64,000 nt of DNA from Candidatus Poribacteria bacterium (GTDB lineage: Bacteria > Poribacteria > WGA-4E > WGA-3G), in assembly GCA_022826805.1 (NCBI GenBank), contig JAJDUH010000026.1:31573-95572 (forward strand), read 5' to 3'. Both the position numbers and the translations under genes were made by a program. Under the pieces are notes generated by a model. The model ran no database searches, was not told the origin of the DNA, and worked only from the letters and a program-made list of their open reading frames with translations. Positions 15,089-24,243 of this stretch are shown piece after piece. Numbering within the stretch: position 1 is the stretch's first letter; each line of letters starts with the position of its first letter.

Positions 15089-16363
15089 TCAATCTCGCTC
15101 TAATGCTCGGTAGCCGATGTCGTTTCGAAAATGTGCATCGGCAAACTGAATGGCAGAAACGCCTTGGTAGGCGCGTTGAATGGCATCGGATAACTCACCT
15201 GCAACAGCGGTAACACACAATACCCTACCACCAGCCGTGACGATGTTTTCACCATCCTGTTCCGTGCCAGCGTGAAAGACGTTTACGCCCTGAATCGACG
15301 CTGCATTTTCCAACCCTGTGATGACTTTTCCTGTTTGATAGGAGTCTGGATAACCACCGGAAGCCATGACAACACACGCTGCTGCTTCGTCATACCATTG
15401 TACGTCAGTGTGCTGTTCGAGCGTTCCGTCAATACACGCCATCAACAAAGGCACCAAATCACTCTTGAGACGAGGTAAAAGGACTTGGACCTCAGGATCT
15501 CCGAAACGACAGTTGAATTCTACCACCTTCGGACCGGCATCTGTAATCATCAATCCGACGTATAGTACACCTTTGAAGGGTCTTCCGATATCCGCCATGC
15601 CCTTGATAGTTGGATAAACGATGCGCTGCATCACATCGTTGTGCAGTTCAGGCGTGATAACAGGGGCGGGAGAGTAAGCACCCATTCCGCCGGTGTTCTT
15701 GCCTGTATCACCGTCGTGCGACATTTTATGGTCCTGCGAAGAGACAAACGGCAGACAATACGTGCCATCAGTAAGGACAGTAAAAGAGGCTTCTTCACCG
15801 ATTAATTCCTCCTCAATCACCACGCTATCGCCTGCTTCGCCAAATGCCTTGTCTACCAAAATAGTTGTGACTGCTTGTGCTGCCTCTTTGAAGGTACGTC
15901 CGGGGATAACCCCTTTGCCAGCGGCGAGTCCGTTTGCCTTGACGAAAACAGGGGCATTGTAATCTTCGATATATGCCATCGCTTCCTCGGCGTCCACGAA
16001 TGTGCGATGCGCTGCTGTCGGTATGTTGTTTTTCATCATCATCTGCTTGGCAAAATCTTTACTTGCTTCGAGCCGCGCTGCTCGTTTATCGGGTCCAAAC
16101 GCTTTTAGCCCGCGTTCGTGGAATACATCAACGATCCCTTCAGCCAGGGGAACTTCGGGACCTACAATAGTCAGTGCAATGTTTTTGGATTCCGCCCAGT
16201 CTACTAAGTCAGTAAACTGCTCCGGCATAGGGATAGATTCTGCAATCTGTGAGATGCCGGCATTACCGGGTGCGCAATAGATTTTTTCGACGAGTGAACT
16301 TTGTGCAAGTTTCCAGACGAGTGTGTGTTCACGCCCTCCTTGCCCGATAACCAGTATTTTCAT
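15089..16363 (-). CDS. purD: phosphoribosylamine-glycine ligase
   Basis: 424 residues, full length for PurD, the ATP-grasp enzyme that joins glycine to 5-phosphoribosylamine in purine synthesis. It opens MKILVIGQGGREHTLVWKL, and has ANGLAAGKGV, NTGGMGAYSPAPV and EFNCRFGDPE blocks characteristic of the family. A second ATG at 16372 lies just upstream; I chose 16363 because AAAGGATGG gives a ribosome-binding site and the promoter at 16386-16414 leaves a short leader. The gene appears to be transcribed alone. Confidence 0.96.
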   Translation of the reverse strand: MKILVIGQGGREHTLVWKLAQSSLVEKIYCAPGNAGISQIAESIPMPEQFTDLVDWAESKNIALTIVGPEVPLAEGIVDVFHERGLKAFGPDKRAARLEASKDFAKQMMMKNNIPTAAHRTFVDAEEAMAYIEDYNAPVFVKANGLAAGKGVIPGRTFKEAAQAVTTILVDKAFGEAGDSVVIEEELIGEEASFTVLTDGTYCLPFVSSQDHKMSHDGDTGKNTGGMGAYSPAPVITPELHNDVMQRIVYPTIKGMADIGRPFKGVLYVGLMITDAGPKVVEFNCRFGDPEVQVLLPRLKSDLVPLLMACIDGTLEQHTDVQWYDEAAACVVMASGGYPDSYQTGKVITGLENAASIQGVNVFHAGTEQDGENIVTAGGRVLCVTAVAGELSDAIQRAYQGVSAIQFADAHFRNDIGYRALERD

Positions 16364-16385
16364 TATGTCCATCCTTTTTGACTGT

Positions 16386-16414
16386 ATTGTATCACAAAAA
16401 GTTCGGGAAATCAA
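16386..16414 (-). promoter_or_regulatory. promoter of purD
   Basis: On the minus strand TTGATT and TACAAT are 17 bases apart, placing the transcript start about 16 bases before the ATG at 16363. Confidence 0.6.
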
Positions 16415-16593
16415 GCGGTTTTGGTTCTCAATTCTCAGTTTCCAGAGACCGTCAGATGAAGCGTTGGATTTCGCTGGGACCTCGGTGCGTTCAAGTATTT
16501 TGAAAATGAGAAGCCGCCTGTGTCCCAAGCCCTTATGGTAAGCCTTAGCATTAATTAGACATTCAGCAAATCAACGCAGCGTCCGCGCATGGC

Positions 16594-16672
16594 ACGCTGC
16601 GGGTGCGGAATGTAAAGCTAAGACAAATTGTGCTTTAACAGCACAATTTCAAACCGCACCTACCTATGGTTA
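16594..16672. repeat. hairpin repeat family, copy 2
   Basis: GGTGCGGAATGTAAAGCTAA begins the copy; an inner hairpin (AAATTGTGC..GCACAATTT) and the outer arm AAACCGCACC complete it. Outer and inner stems differ in sequence from copy 1 but keep their pairing, so compensatory change is visible. The gap 16364-16821 otherwise holds only the two promoters. Confidence 0.7.
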
Positions 16673-16723
16673 GTGAAAAGGGAAAATTAAAAGTAAATGT
16701 TCCCAAAAACCAGAGGCTTTAAT

Positions 16724-16752
16724 TTGACAAACCCTACACGACCTGCTATATT
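16724..16752 (+). promoter_or_regulatory. promoter of the membrane-protein gene
   Basis: TTGACA and TATATT with a 17-base spacer, both near consensus. The leader contains a hairpin (CTACGGTT..AACCGTGTTGTAG) at about 16767-16793. Confidence 0.65.
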
Positions 16753-16821
16753 AATCGCGACTTGACTACGGTTCGAATAAACCGTGTTGTAGCGGAACTT
16801 GTATGGTAGGAGGCGTATTTT

Positions 16822-17490
16822 ATGCGCTATTTGCGAGGCATTATTGCATGGATTGATTCATTGGAATCCGGCAGTCAATTTCGGAGTTGGACCGTAATCC
16901 TCCTCAAAATCCTCGGGTTGGCGGTCTTCGTCTATATCAGTGTATGGAGTATTGTGATTTGCGCTGATACGATAGGTGCAAGCAAAAATTTGGGAATGAC
17001 TCCATCGATTCTTGTCGTTATTGGGTCAATTTTGGAAGTATGCCTTACTATCACCATCACTACAATCTTCGCCATGCTGTGTTGGAACAGATCGAATAAA
17101 ATCAGGACACTCGATAACGACCCCAATTTCCTTTTGATATCAATTGCGGTTATCGGGGTCCAACTGCTTGGTGAAGTCAGTTTCCTTGTACTCATCGGGA
17201 CAGGTGTTCAAACATTGGTGGCTTCAATCTTCGGATCGGGAATTCCGAAGTTCTTAGATACTATCATTCGGAATCGGGAACTCTTGGGTCTCTTTCCCAT
17301 CGATCCGAGAGGAAACATCGCTTTTACCTCAAGTGTGATTTTGTCTGTGATTTTTGCTCTTTCTGGACCAGTGCTATTAATTACTGCTTATTTCGTAGCA
17401 GAAGAGATTAACGTATTGGCAAATATAGCGGAGAGCCTCAACAATATAGAGACGAAGTTGGTGGCTGAGGAAACTGCTTCAGATACTTAA
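16822..17490 (+). CDS. integral membrane protein of unknown function
   Basis: 222 residues with four membrane segments (about residues 25-50, 62-87, 105-132 and 169-193: VILLKILGLAVFVYISVW, ILVVIGSILEVCLTITI, ISIAVIGVQLLGEV and FTSSVILSVIFALSGPVLL). The C-terminal 30 residues form a charged helix. No family recognised. The gene has its own strong promoter (16724-16752) and a TAGGAGGCG ribosome-binding site. The esterase gene follows after about 60 bases on the same strand and may be co-transcribed. Confidence 0.6.
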   Translation: MRYLRGIIAWIDSLESGSQFRSWTVILLKILGLAVFVYISVWSIVICADTIGASKNLGMTPSILVVIGSILEVCLTITITTIFAMLCWNRSNKIRTLDNDPNFLLISIAVIGVQLLGEVSFLVLIGTGVQTLVASIFGSGIPKFLDTIIRNRELLGLFPIDPRGNIAFTSSVILSVIFALSGPVLLITAYFVAEEINVLANIAESLNNIETKLVAEETASDT

Positions 17491-17549
17491 AATACCCTCG
17501 CCACCAAAAGACGGATTTTGGTGGTAGATTGATAATGGAGGAATTGTCA

Positions 17550-19601
17550 ATGGCTGAACAACATCACGAACTTGCCCATGTTTTTGCTGAGCCTTCGCGG
17601 GTGGTTAACGACGCACGCGGTGAGACACCACGCGACCTGAATACACCTTATACCTTTCCGGGTTATACGAAAGCGGAATGGACAGAAAAATCTGCAGCAT
17701 TGCGCCAGCAGATTCGCGTTGCCAACGGCTTAGTACCGACGCATGAACCGACACCGCTAAATGCTGAGATCTTCGGGAAAATCGAGAGGGAAGATTACAG
17801 TGTGGAGAAGGTTTATTTTGAACCCTTTCCGGGTTTCTTCACAACAGGAAACCTTTATCGTCCACTGGGGAAATCAGGTCCGTTTCCGGGAATTGTGAGT
17901 CCGCATGGACATTGGACCCGCGGTAGGCTTGAGAGTATTGAACGTGGCTCAATTCCTGGTCGCTGTATCAACTTCGCGAAACAGGGATACGTTATCTTTG
18001 CCTACGATATGCTCGGTTACAACGATAGTGGTAAACAGATAGAGCATCGTTACGGTGGGACACACGAGGGATTGTGGGGTCTCAGCGCAATGGGTCTCCA
18101 ACTTCAGAATAGTATCAGCTCCATCGACTTTTTAGAAAACTTATCAGATGTAGATAATGAACGCATCGGGTGTACAGGGGCGTCAGGCGGCGGCACACAA
18201 GCTTTTATTTTGACAGCAGTCGATGAACGCATCAAAGTCTCTGCACCCGTCAATATGATTTCAGCGACAATGCAAGGCGGTTGTCTCTGTGAAAATGCTC
18301 CGAATCTTCGTTTAGATGTAAGCAACATTGAGATTGGCGCGCTCATGGCACCGCGTCCGCTCTTATTAGTATCTGCCACGGGTGACTGGACGGTGAATAC
18401 CCCGACAGTCGAATATCCAGCCATCCGAAGTATCTATGCCCACTTCAACGCAGAAGACAAGGTGCATCAGGTTCAGGTAGACGCAGAGCATAACTATAAT
18501 CAAGAGAGTCGAGAGGCAGTGTATGCGTGGTTCGCTAAGTGGTTTTTAGGGGCAGAGGACGCATCAGCATTCAAAGAGATTCCATTTCAAGTTGAACCCG
18601 ACGATGCATTGTTGACCTTTTCGGGACGTGAGATGCCGTCACACGCCTTGAAACAGGAGGCGTTTCTACCGACCTGGGCGAATCGTACGCTCCAAGCGAT
18701 CGAAAAACGGAAACCGACGAATGAAGTAGAACTCCAGTCATTCCGTGAAGAGATAGGCAGTGGGCTGCAACATGCCCTCGGATTACAGATCCCAAAAAGT
18801 ACAGATGTAACGCTTGTTGAACCAGAGGGTGCGTTTCCAACAACCTACCAAAGGAATGTAGGGCGCAGCTTGCAAGCCCATATTCAGATGTCTGCGAAAC
18901 ACCTCATCATCGGCAGACAGAATATGGAGGATGCTATTCCTGCTATTCTATTTAGTCCGGAGCCACAGGTTGGACATGATCCAGTCGTCGTTATCGTTCA
19001 CCCAGAAGGCAAGGAAAAGTTAATTGACGTAGAAACGGGTGAACCGCTATCACTCATCACGGACTTGCTCAGTGCGGATCGGAAGGTGCTTCTGATTGAC
19101 GTCTTCGGAACAGGTGAACACAGCGATTATGAGAGATCGGAAGATACCAATTACTTTACTACCTACAACAGAACGACTGCGGCATTACGTGTGCAGGACA
19201 TCGTGACGGCACTGCACTGTTTCACAGGCAGGGGTGACGTTTCAGAGGTGAATCTGATTGGAATAGGTGAAGCGGGACTGTGGAGTCTACTGGCTGCGGG
19301 ATTTGCAGATGTCAAAAATGTTATTGTCGATGCGGCAGAATTTGACTTACGCTATGATATTGATGGCGATCCCGTTTTCTTGGAAACTTTACCGATACCG
19401 AATATCCGCCAAGTTGGCGATTTTCGGACTGCAGGAACACTCATCGCACCTCGACCGTTGATTATCCATAACACTGGCGAGGCATTTGACACAGCATGGA
19501 TTTCTGAGGTCTATGGAAACATAGGGGCAAGCCAGCATTTACTTGTGGAAAAAGACAGATTGTCTGATGCGGAGATAGTTGCCCGGGTAACGACGGGGTA
19601 A
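17550..19601 (+). CDS. acetyl-esterase-like two-domain alpha/beta hydrolase
   Basis: 683 residues from MAEQHHELAH; earlier TTG/ATG codons exist at 17529 and 17535, but GGAGGA lies seven bases before this ATG. The first half resembles acetyl xylan esterase/dienelactone-hydrolase-type proteins: GIVSPHGHW, FAYDMLGYNDSG, the nucleophile in GASGGG (about Ser212), the acid near LVSATGDWT, and the His in VDAEHNYNQESR. The second half repeats the fold (VVVIVHPEGKEKL, LLIDVFGTGEH) but has GIGEAG at the nucleophile position, so it is probably inactive. No signal peptide, hence likely cytoplasmic. Ends before a strong terminator. Confidence 0.75.
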   Translation: MAEQHHELAHVFAEPSRVVNDARGETPRDLNTPYTFPGYTKAEWTEKSAALRQQIRVANGLVPTHEPTPLNAEIFGKIEREDYSVEKVYFEPFPGFFTTGNLYRPLGKSGPFPGIVSPHGHWTRGRLESIERGSIPGRCINFAKQGYVIFAYDMLGYNDSGKQIEHRYGGTHEGLWGLSAMGLQLQNSISSIDFLENLSDVDNERIGCTGASGGGTQAFILTAVDERIKVSAPVNMISATMQGGCLCENAPNLRLDVSNIEIGALMAPRPLLLVSATGDWTVNTPTVEYPAIRSIYAHFNAEDKVHQVQVDAEHNYNQESREAVYAWFAKWFLGAEDASAFKEIPFQVEPDDALLTFSGREMPSHALKQEAFLPTWANRTLQAIEKRKPTNEVELQSFREEIGSGLQHALGLQIPKSTDVTLVEPEGAFPTTYQRNVGRSLQAHIQMSAKHLIIGRQNMEDAIPAILFSPEPQVGHDPVVVIVHPEGKEKLIDVETGEPLSLITDLLSADRKVLLIDVFGTGEHSDYERSEDTNYFTTYNRTTAALRVQDIVTALHCFTGRGDVSEVNLIGIGEAGLWSLLAAGFADVKNVIVDAAEFDLRYDIDGDPVFLETLPIPNIRQVGDFRTAGTLIAPRPLIIHNTGEAFDTAWISEVYGNIGASQHLLVEKDRLSDAEIVARVTTG

Positions 19602-19616
19602 TCAACGTGAGTTTGG

Positions 19617-19721
19617 ATTGTTGGGTTTCGCTGTATCTATGTATACAAATGACGGATTGAAAAACAAAACCTTCGGTATAAATGAAATGGTTTTGTTTCT
19701 TTCTGCTCAACCCAACCTACG
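19617..19721. repeat. about 105-base element with TTGTTGGGTTTCGCTG end
   Basis: GATTGTTGGGTTTCGCTG at the left and CTCAACCCAACCTACG at the right form weak inverted ends; inside, AAACAAAACC and GGTTTTGTTT make a hairpin. A related element lies at 56341-56446. Confidence 0.5.
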
Positions 19722-19760
19722 TCCTAAAACTGGACTTACCTTAAATTAGTCAAAAATATA

Positions 19761-19790
19761 GGGCGGATCCTATGATCCGCCCTTTTTATT
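19761..19790. terminator. strong, probably bidirectional rho-independent terminator
   Basis: GGGCGGATC-CTAT-GATCCGCCC forms a perfect 9-bp stem followed by TTTTT on the plus strand and, reversed, by an AT-rich tract. It separates the esterase gene from the convergent amt gene. Confidence 0.8.
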
Positions 19791-19801
19791 TACATTTGCC
19801 A

Positions 19802-19820
19802 GCGAGGTTAAAAACCTCGC
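19802..19820. repeat. GCGAGGTT palindrome
   Basis: GCGAGGTT-AAA-AACCTCGC. The same palindrome type (CCTCGCC/GGCGAGG) appears at 14912-14932, 25686-25707 and 56512-56530, always between genes. Confidence 0.55.
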
Positions 19821-19847
19821 CTACCATGAGGTAAAGACAACCGTCGG

Positions 19848-21212
19848 TTATGAGAGGTTGTATCCACGTTCGTTGTGCTGCGAGAGGTCAAGCCCCTGGC
19901 GCTCCTCATCCTCTTCAACGCGCAAGCCGACTATAGCATCAACAATTTTGAGGATAATAAACGAAAGGATGCCACTCCAGAGGATAGTGACGACGATGCT
20001 GAGGAACTGGGACCAAACTTGCATTCCCATACTTTTGTCTAACCCGACACCACCTAAACTTGCAGCGGCAAAAACTCCGGTTAGTAAGGCACCAACAATC
20101 CCACCAATACCGTGAACGCCAAATGCGTCGAGGGAATCGTCATAACCGAGTTGGGCTTTCAAACTGGTAGCACCCCAGAAACAGACAACGCCAGAAACGA
20201 TGCCGATAACGAGTGCACCAATCGGTCCGACAGAGCCAGAAGCGGGGGTAATGGCAACTAAGCCAGCGACAGCACCTGTTACAATACCCAAAGCACTCGG
20301 TTTCCCGTGTTTCGCCCATTCAACGAACATCCATGCAATAGCGGCGGTGGCAGTTGAAATTTGGGTAACGAGCATCGCCATACCCGCGGCACCATCAGCG
20401 GCAACAGCACTGCCAGCATTGAAACCGAACCAGCCGACCCAGAGCATTGATGCGCCGACGACGGTAAGTGTTAAACTATGTGGTGGCATTGCCGTTGTCT
20501 GGTAGCCGATACGCTTTCCGACCAAGATGGCGGCGACTAATGCTGCGATACCTGCGTTAATATGCACAACAGTCCCACCGGCAAAATCAAGTGCGCCGAT
20601 AATATCACCAAACAGGGATCCATCGCCAGACCACGCCATGTGGCAGAGCGGGGCGTACACGATTATAGACCAGAGTATAGAGAAGATAAGCATCGCCGAG
20701 AATTTCATTCGCTCAGCGAATGCTCCAGCAATCAGCGCGGGCGTGATAATTGCGAATGTCAGTTGGAAGGTGATAAAAACAGTTTCGGGGATAGTTCCAG
20801 AGAGGGTATCAACATCAATACCTCGCAAGAACATGGTACCAAGTCCACCGACAAAAGAAGTAAGCGTGATTTTCCCTGCCTCCATACCGGCGGTGTTGAA
20901 AGCAAGACTGTAACCACAGATAACCCACACAATAGTAATCAACCCTGTTAATGCGAAACATTGCATCAGGACAGAGAGAACATTTTGTACGCGGACAAGT
21001 CCTCCATAGAAGAGTGCGAGTCCAGGGATCGTCATAAATAGGACGAGAGCAGTTGAGGTGAGCATCCAAGCGGTGTCACCTGAATCAGGTGCTGCCTCTT
21101 GTGCCATCGCCAAACTCGGCACACCACAAATTAATAGCACAACAAGTAGCGTTCCAAAGCGTGCGTAACCAGATCGTTTTTTCGCAGACGTTGATGCACA
21201 TCGTTGTTGCAT
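19848..21212 (-). CDS. amt: ammonium transporter (AmtB-type)
   Basis: 454 residues with a signal sequence followed by about eleven membrane segments. ALFYGGLVRVQNVLSVLMQC, DFAGGTVVHINAG (first pore His), MLWVGWFGFNAGSA and DAFGVHGIGG (second pore His) identify it as an ammonium channel closest in motifs to bacterial AmtB. The C-terminal tail (LRVEEDEERQGLDLSQHNERG) is the cytoplasmic part that usually contacts PII proteins, although no glnK/glnB gene is adjacent. GGAGG precedes the ATG and a promoter is seen at 21374-21402. Confidence 0.93.
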   Translation of the reverse strand: MQQRCASTSAKKRSGYARFGTLLVVLLICGVPSLAMAQEAAPDSGDTAWMLTSTALVLFMTIPGLALFYGGLVRVQNVLSVLMQCFALTGLITIVWVICGYSLAFNTAGMEAGKITLTSFVGGLGTMFLRGIDVDTLSGTIPETVFITFQLTFAIITPALIAGAFAERMKFSAMLIFSILWSIIVYAPLCHMAWSGDGSLFGDIIGALDFAGGTVVHINAGIAALVAAILVGKRIGYQTTAMPPHSLTLTVVGASMLWVGWFGFNAGSAVAADGAAGMAMLVTQISTATAAIAWMFVEWAKHGKPSALGIVTGAVAGLVAITPASGSVGPIGALVIGIVSGVVCFWGATSLKAQLGYDDSLDAFGVHGIGGIVGALLTGVFAAASLGGVGLDKSMGMQVWSQFLSIVVTILWSGILSFIILKIVDAIVGLRVEEDEERQGLDLSQHNERGYNLS

Positions 21213-21373
21213 CTGAATCCTCCGTAATATTTACAAGCAGATGTTGCTTGTGTGTCGTTTCGAGAACAGACAGCACTGTCTGCCTCTTCAATTCCAAGTG
21301 TGTAGGGACAATTACTCTCATCCCATTCATTTTCTGACAAGAGCATCTAATTTTGAGAAGGCATTGATTCAGA

Positions 21374-21402
21374 ATTTTATCAGAATATCATAACAGAATC
21401 AA
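21374..21402 (-). promoter_or_regulatory. promoter of the first amt gene
   Basis: On the minus strand TTGATT and TAAAAT are 17 bases apart. The predicted leader is about 155 bases. Confidence 0.5.
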
Positions 21403-21543
21403 GTAATAATTTTGGCTTATAGTAACTTCTAAAAATATGTGAATATTTCAAAGAAGACTTCCCTTTTATCAGGGGATCAAGTTGAAGCGTTCATGGGCAC
21501 CTACAAGGGGGCCTTTAACAAAATAAAATACAAATCGCAAAAA

Positions 21544-21609
21544 GGGAAACGCCCACAAAGAGTGAAGTAACTCAGGGATAAAATGAAACTTCGTGTGGGC
21601 GGTCCCTAT
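21544..21609. repeat. imperfect hairpin between the two amt genes
   Basis: GGGAAACGCCCACAAAG and CTTCGTGTGGGCGGTCCC pair across about 30 bases. The gap 21213-21647 contains no gene. The hairpin lies just after the upstream amt stop and could end or protect its transcript. Confidence 0.45.
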
Positions 21610-21647
21610 TCGATTGTTGTAGCTCGAAGGCTACCTGAAAAATGCGT

Positions 21648-22985
21648 TTAGCGAATTGAGGAGACGTTGAAATCAGGATATGCACTTGCGCCGTGCTCTC
21701 CGTAGTCAAGCCCTGCCATTTCTTCCTCTTCACTGACCCGTAAGCCCGTAGCGGCTTTAATTGCGTAGAAGAGAATAAAGCCAGTAACGAGACACCATGC
21801 AAGAACAGCGACAACACCGACGACCTGTGCCCAGAGGAGTCCGAATCCACCACCAAAGAATACGCCACTTTCACTATCGAAAAATCCGAGGAGGATTGTA
21901 CCTAAGGCACCGCAAGTTCCGTGAACGGAGATAGCACCGACTGGATCATCAATGCGAAGTTTTTCAAATAACAGAACACTGAGAACAACAACAATACCGC
22001 CGAGTGCGCCAATAATCGCAGCGGATACTGGACTCACAGAGGCGCAGCCTGCAGTAATAGCCACCAAGCCAGCGAGTGCGCCGTTGAGAGACATACCGGC
22101 ATCGGGTTTACCGAGGAATAACCATGCAGTAATCATAGCGGTAATAGCACCTGCGGCGGCAGCGAGGTTCGTCGTTACAGCAATACTGGAGATGTCGGCA
22201 GCATCTGCACCCATTTGGCTACCCGGGTTAAATCCGAACCATCCGAGCCATAGGATAAAGACACCGAGTGCGGCAAGCGGGAGATTATGTCCAGCAATCG
22301 GTCTTGGATTGCCTTCACTATCGTATTTACCAGCACGGGGGCCTAAGACGATAGCACCCGTTAGCGCAAGCCAACCACCTGTTGAGTGGACGACAGTCGA
22401 ACCTGCGAAATCCGACATACCCAGACTTGATAACCAACCACCACCCCAAATCCAGTGTCCAACAATCGGATAGATGATACCGGTGATGAAGACACTATAA
22501 ATGAGATAACTTTTGAATTGTGTCCGTTCTGCCATTGCCCCAGAGACGATAGTCGCGGCGGTCGCAGCGAACACCAGTTGGAAGAGCCATGCGGCGTGTG
22601 TCGGCACAGAACTCCATTCTAATGAACCAAATACACCAGAATCAGATGGAACGAACCATCCGCTTGTTCCCATAAATGCGTTGCCAGCACCAAACATAAT
22701 AGCAAAGCCGATCGCCCAATAAGCGATTGAACCCATTGAGAAGTCCAGTAGGTTCTTCATGAGAATGTTGACAGCATTCTTGGCACGTGTGAATCCAGAC
22801 TCTACCATAGCGAATCCTGCCTGCATAAAGAAAACGAGAAATGCAGCGACAAGTACCCACAACGTGTCAGCCATATATTTTGCATCAGAAACCTTTTCAC
22901 CCTCAATCGACCCGTTTAAGGCGAAAGCGTTCAGACTTAATAGGCAAGTGAGGGCAAAAATTAGTATAATCACCTTTTTCTTCAT
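21648..22985 (-). CDS. amt: ammonium transporter (second, divergent copy)
   Basis: 445 residues: signal-like segment, then about eleven membrane helices. VFFMQAGFAMVESGFTRAKN is the signature of the AMT subgroup common in cyanobacteria and plants, unlike the neighbour, which has LFYGGLVR instead. Pore histidines lie in DFAGSTVVHSTGG and AISVHGTCG. The C-terminal tail (LRVSEEEEMAGLDYGEHGASAYP) is conserved. The two amt genes are thus not a recent duplication. Both would import or sense ammonium at the inner membrane. An AAGGAGATATTTC sequence gives the ribosome-binding site. Confidence 0.93.
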   Translation of the reverse strand: MKKKVIILIFALTCLLSLNAFALNGSIEGEKVSDAKYMADTLWVLVAAFLVFFMQAGFAMVESGFTRAKNAVNILMKNLLDFSMGSIAYWAIGFAIMFGAGNAFMGTSGWFVPSDSGVFGSLEWSSVPTHAAWLFQLVFAATAATIVSGAMAERTQFKSYLIYSVFITGIIYPIVGHWIWGGGWLSSLGMSDFAGSTVVHSTGGWLALTGAIVLGPRAGKYDSEGNPRPIAGHNLPLAALGVFILWLGWFGFNPGSQMGADAADISSIAVTTNLAAAAGAITAMITAWLFLGKPDAGMSLNGALAGLVAITAGCASVSPVSAAIIGALGGIVVVLSVLLFEKLRIDDPVGAISVHGTCGALGTILLGFFDSESGVFFGGGFGLLWAQVVGVVAVLAWCLVTGFILFYAIKAATGLRVSEEEEMAGLDYGEHGASAYPDFNVSSIR

Positions 22986-23009
22986 TTGAAATATCTCCTT
23001 GTAGAACAG

Positions 23010-23100
23010 CAGTCAGTTATCAGTTGTCAGCAGTCAGTGAAGAGAGACTGATACATGAAACATCTCTTGTTACTCATAACTGATAACTAACAACTGATAG
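23010..23100. repeat. inverted copy of the GTTGTCAGTT repeat
   Basis: CAGTCAGTTATCAGTTGTCA on the left and ACTGATAACTAACAACTGAT on the right are inverted and about 50 bases apart. The middle does not match copies A and C of the longer MITE-like element, so only the ends are shared. Confidence 0.6.
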
Positions 23101-23114
23101 TTTCCTTTCCATCC

Positions 23115-23834
23115 TTACCAAGTACGAACGAACGTCATTCTGCCGGTAATACCTGTGTCATCGTCCCCTTTTTGGGTTTCAAATCCGACAAAGACGCCAA
23201 GCGTGTTATTTTCACCGTAAGCGACGTTTGCGCGGAGACCGGGAGCGAGACTACCGAGTCCGCCTTCGGTTAAATCAAGGGTTACTTCCACCTGCGGACC
23301 AACAGAAAGTGTATCATTGAGGGACAGGAGGACAAAATTGCGAGTGTAGAGGGAATCACCCGCTTCTTCATCGAACATAGAATTGAAGAAACCTTGGATC
23401 CATGATTCAAAGTAGATAGAACCAGCAGTGAGATACGTAAATAGCTGCGGGGCAATCAAGGAAGAGGGACCATTCGGCGCAGCATAGTCAAATCCGATAC
23501 CTACCATAGGCAGGAAACTGAGCGACAGTGAATCGCTATCAACGACTGGAATGCCGATTCCGACGTCCAATTCACCGAATGTATCAACGACGTAAATATC
23601 TGTATCGAGGGAGAGACTACCGAGGAAACTTGGGGAATGGCTTGCACCGAACCAGATCTGCGTTCCTAAACTATCTGTATCGGTACGGAACCAACCTGAA
23701 ACACTTGATTCTTCTTCCGCCGCCATCTCTTCACCTGCTTCATGTGCGTCAGCATAGACCATAGGGATACTACCGATAGCGAAAATACAGACCAACGCTA
23801 ATACTTGAACAAACCAAAATGCATGCGTTTTCAT
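23115..23834 (-). CDS. outer-membrane-type beta-barrel protein (paralogue 1)
   Basis: 239 residues with a signal peptide ending at ...PMVYA-DAHEAG, an acidic stretch, and then alternating hydrophobic strands (SGWFRTDTDSLGTQIWFGAS, DVGIGIPVVDSDSLSLSFLP, ALRANVAYGENNTLGVFVGF). The last residue is Trp within GRMTFVRTW, as expected of an outer-membrane insertion signal. It is paralogous to the protein at 25740, sharing SGWF.D.DSLG, PMVGIGF.YA.P.GP and YGENNTLG. Function unknown. It is upstream of the amt genes on the same strand, and may be co-regulated with them. Confidence 0.65.
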   Translation of the reverse strand: MKTHAFWFVQVLALVCIFAIGSIPMVYADAHEAGEEMAAEEESSVSGWFRTDTDSLGTQIWFGASHSPSFLGSLSLDTDIYVVDTFGELDVGIGIPVVDSDSLSLSFLPMVGIGFDYAAPNGPSSLIAPQLFTYLTAGSIYFESWIQGFFNSMFDEEAGDSLYTRNFVLLSLNDTLSVGPQVEVTLDLTEGGLGSLAPGLRANVAYGENNTLGVFVGFETQKGDDDTGITGRMTFVRTW

Positions 23835-23947
23835 TAAAATCTCCTTGTGCGCGTCAAAGCGCGCCTGCGGTGTTGTGTAGGATTAAGTTGCCTTACAATC
23901 ACGGTGCTACAGTGCCAGTCCAGATTTTTTACAGAGAACAGGATCAC

Positions 23948-23976
23948 TTGACTTGAGAATAAACTTGTGATATACT
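23948..23976 (+). promoter_or_regulatory. promoter far upstream of the GT-C gene
   Basis: TTGACT and TATACT with a 17-base spacer. It drives toward the glycosyltransferase at 24244, implying a leader of about 260 bases or a small RNA. A GCCTGC-GAACA-GCAGGC hairpin follows directly. Confidence 0.5.
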
Positions 23977-24049
23977 CGCCTGCGAACAGCAGGCTTTCAC
24001 CAGCACTTACTGTGCACCTATTTTCGTTTAAAGCAAAATGCGTGCCAAT

Positions 24050-24238
24050 TAATAGTTACCAGTCGTCAGAACATTCGCTTCAAATCAACGGTATGAAGTC
24101 CGTGTGGACTTCACCGCACTTTCAGCTGTCAGTAATGTAAGTACCATAAGCATTTAACGGATAATGAATGACGGATAACTCCCACTGCAAAGCAAACTTT
24201 TAAAACTGATAACTGATGACTAATAACCGATAACTCTT
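24050..24238. repeat. nested repeats in the 23835-24243 gap
   Basis: AGTTACCAGTCGTCAG at 24054 and AACTGATAACTGATGACTAA near 24203 are inverted repeat arms of the GTTGTCAGTT family. Inside, at 24083-24116, lies AATCAACGGTATGAAGTCC with its hairpin, related to the repeats at 3988-4020 and 51978-52011. No gene is seen in this gap. Confidence 0.5.
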
Positions 24239-24243
24239 AGAAA

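Noticed and set aside
20527..20913. Plus-strand ORFs across both amt genes (also 21952-22473).
   Set aside because: Antisense to conserved membrane helices; Ala/Pro/Ile bias typical of complementing hydrophobic codons.
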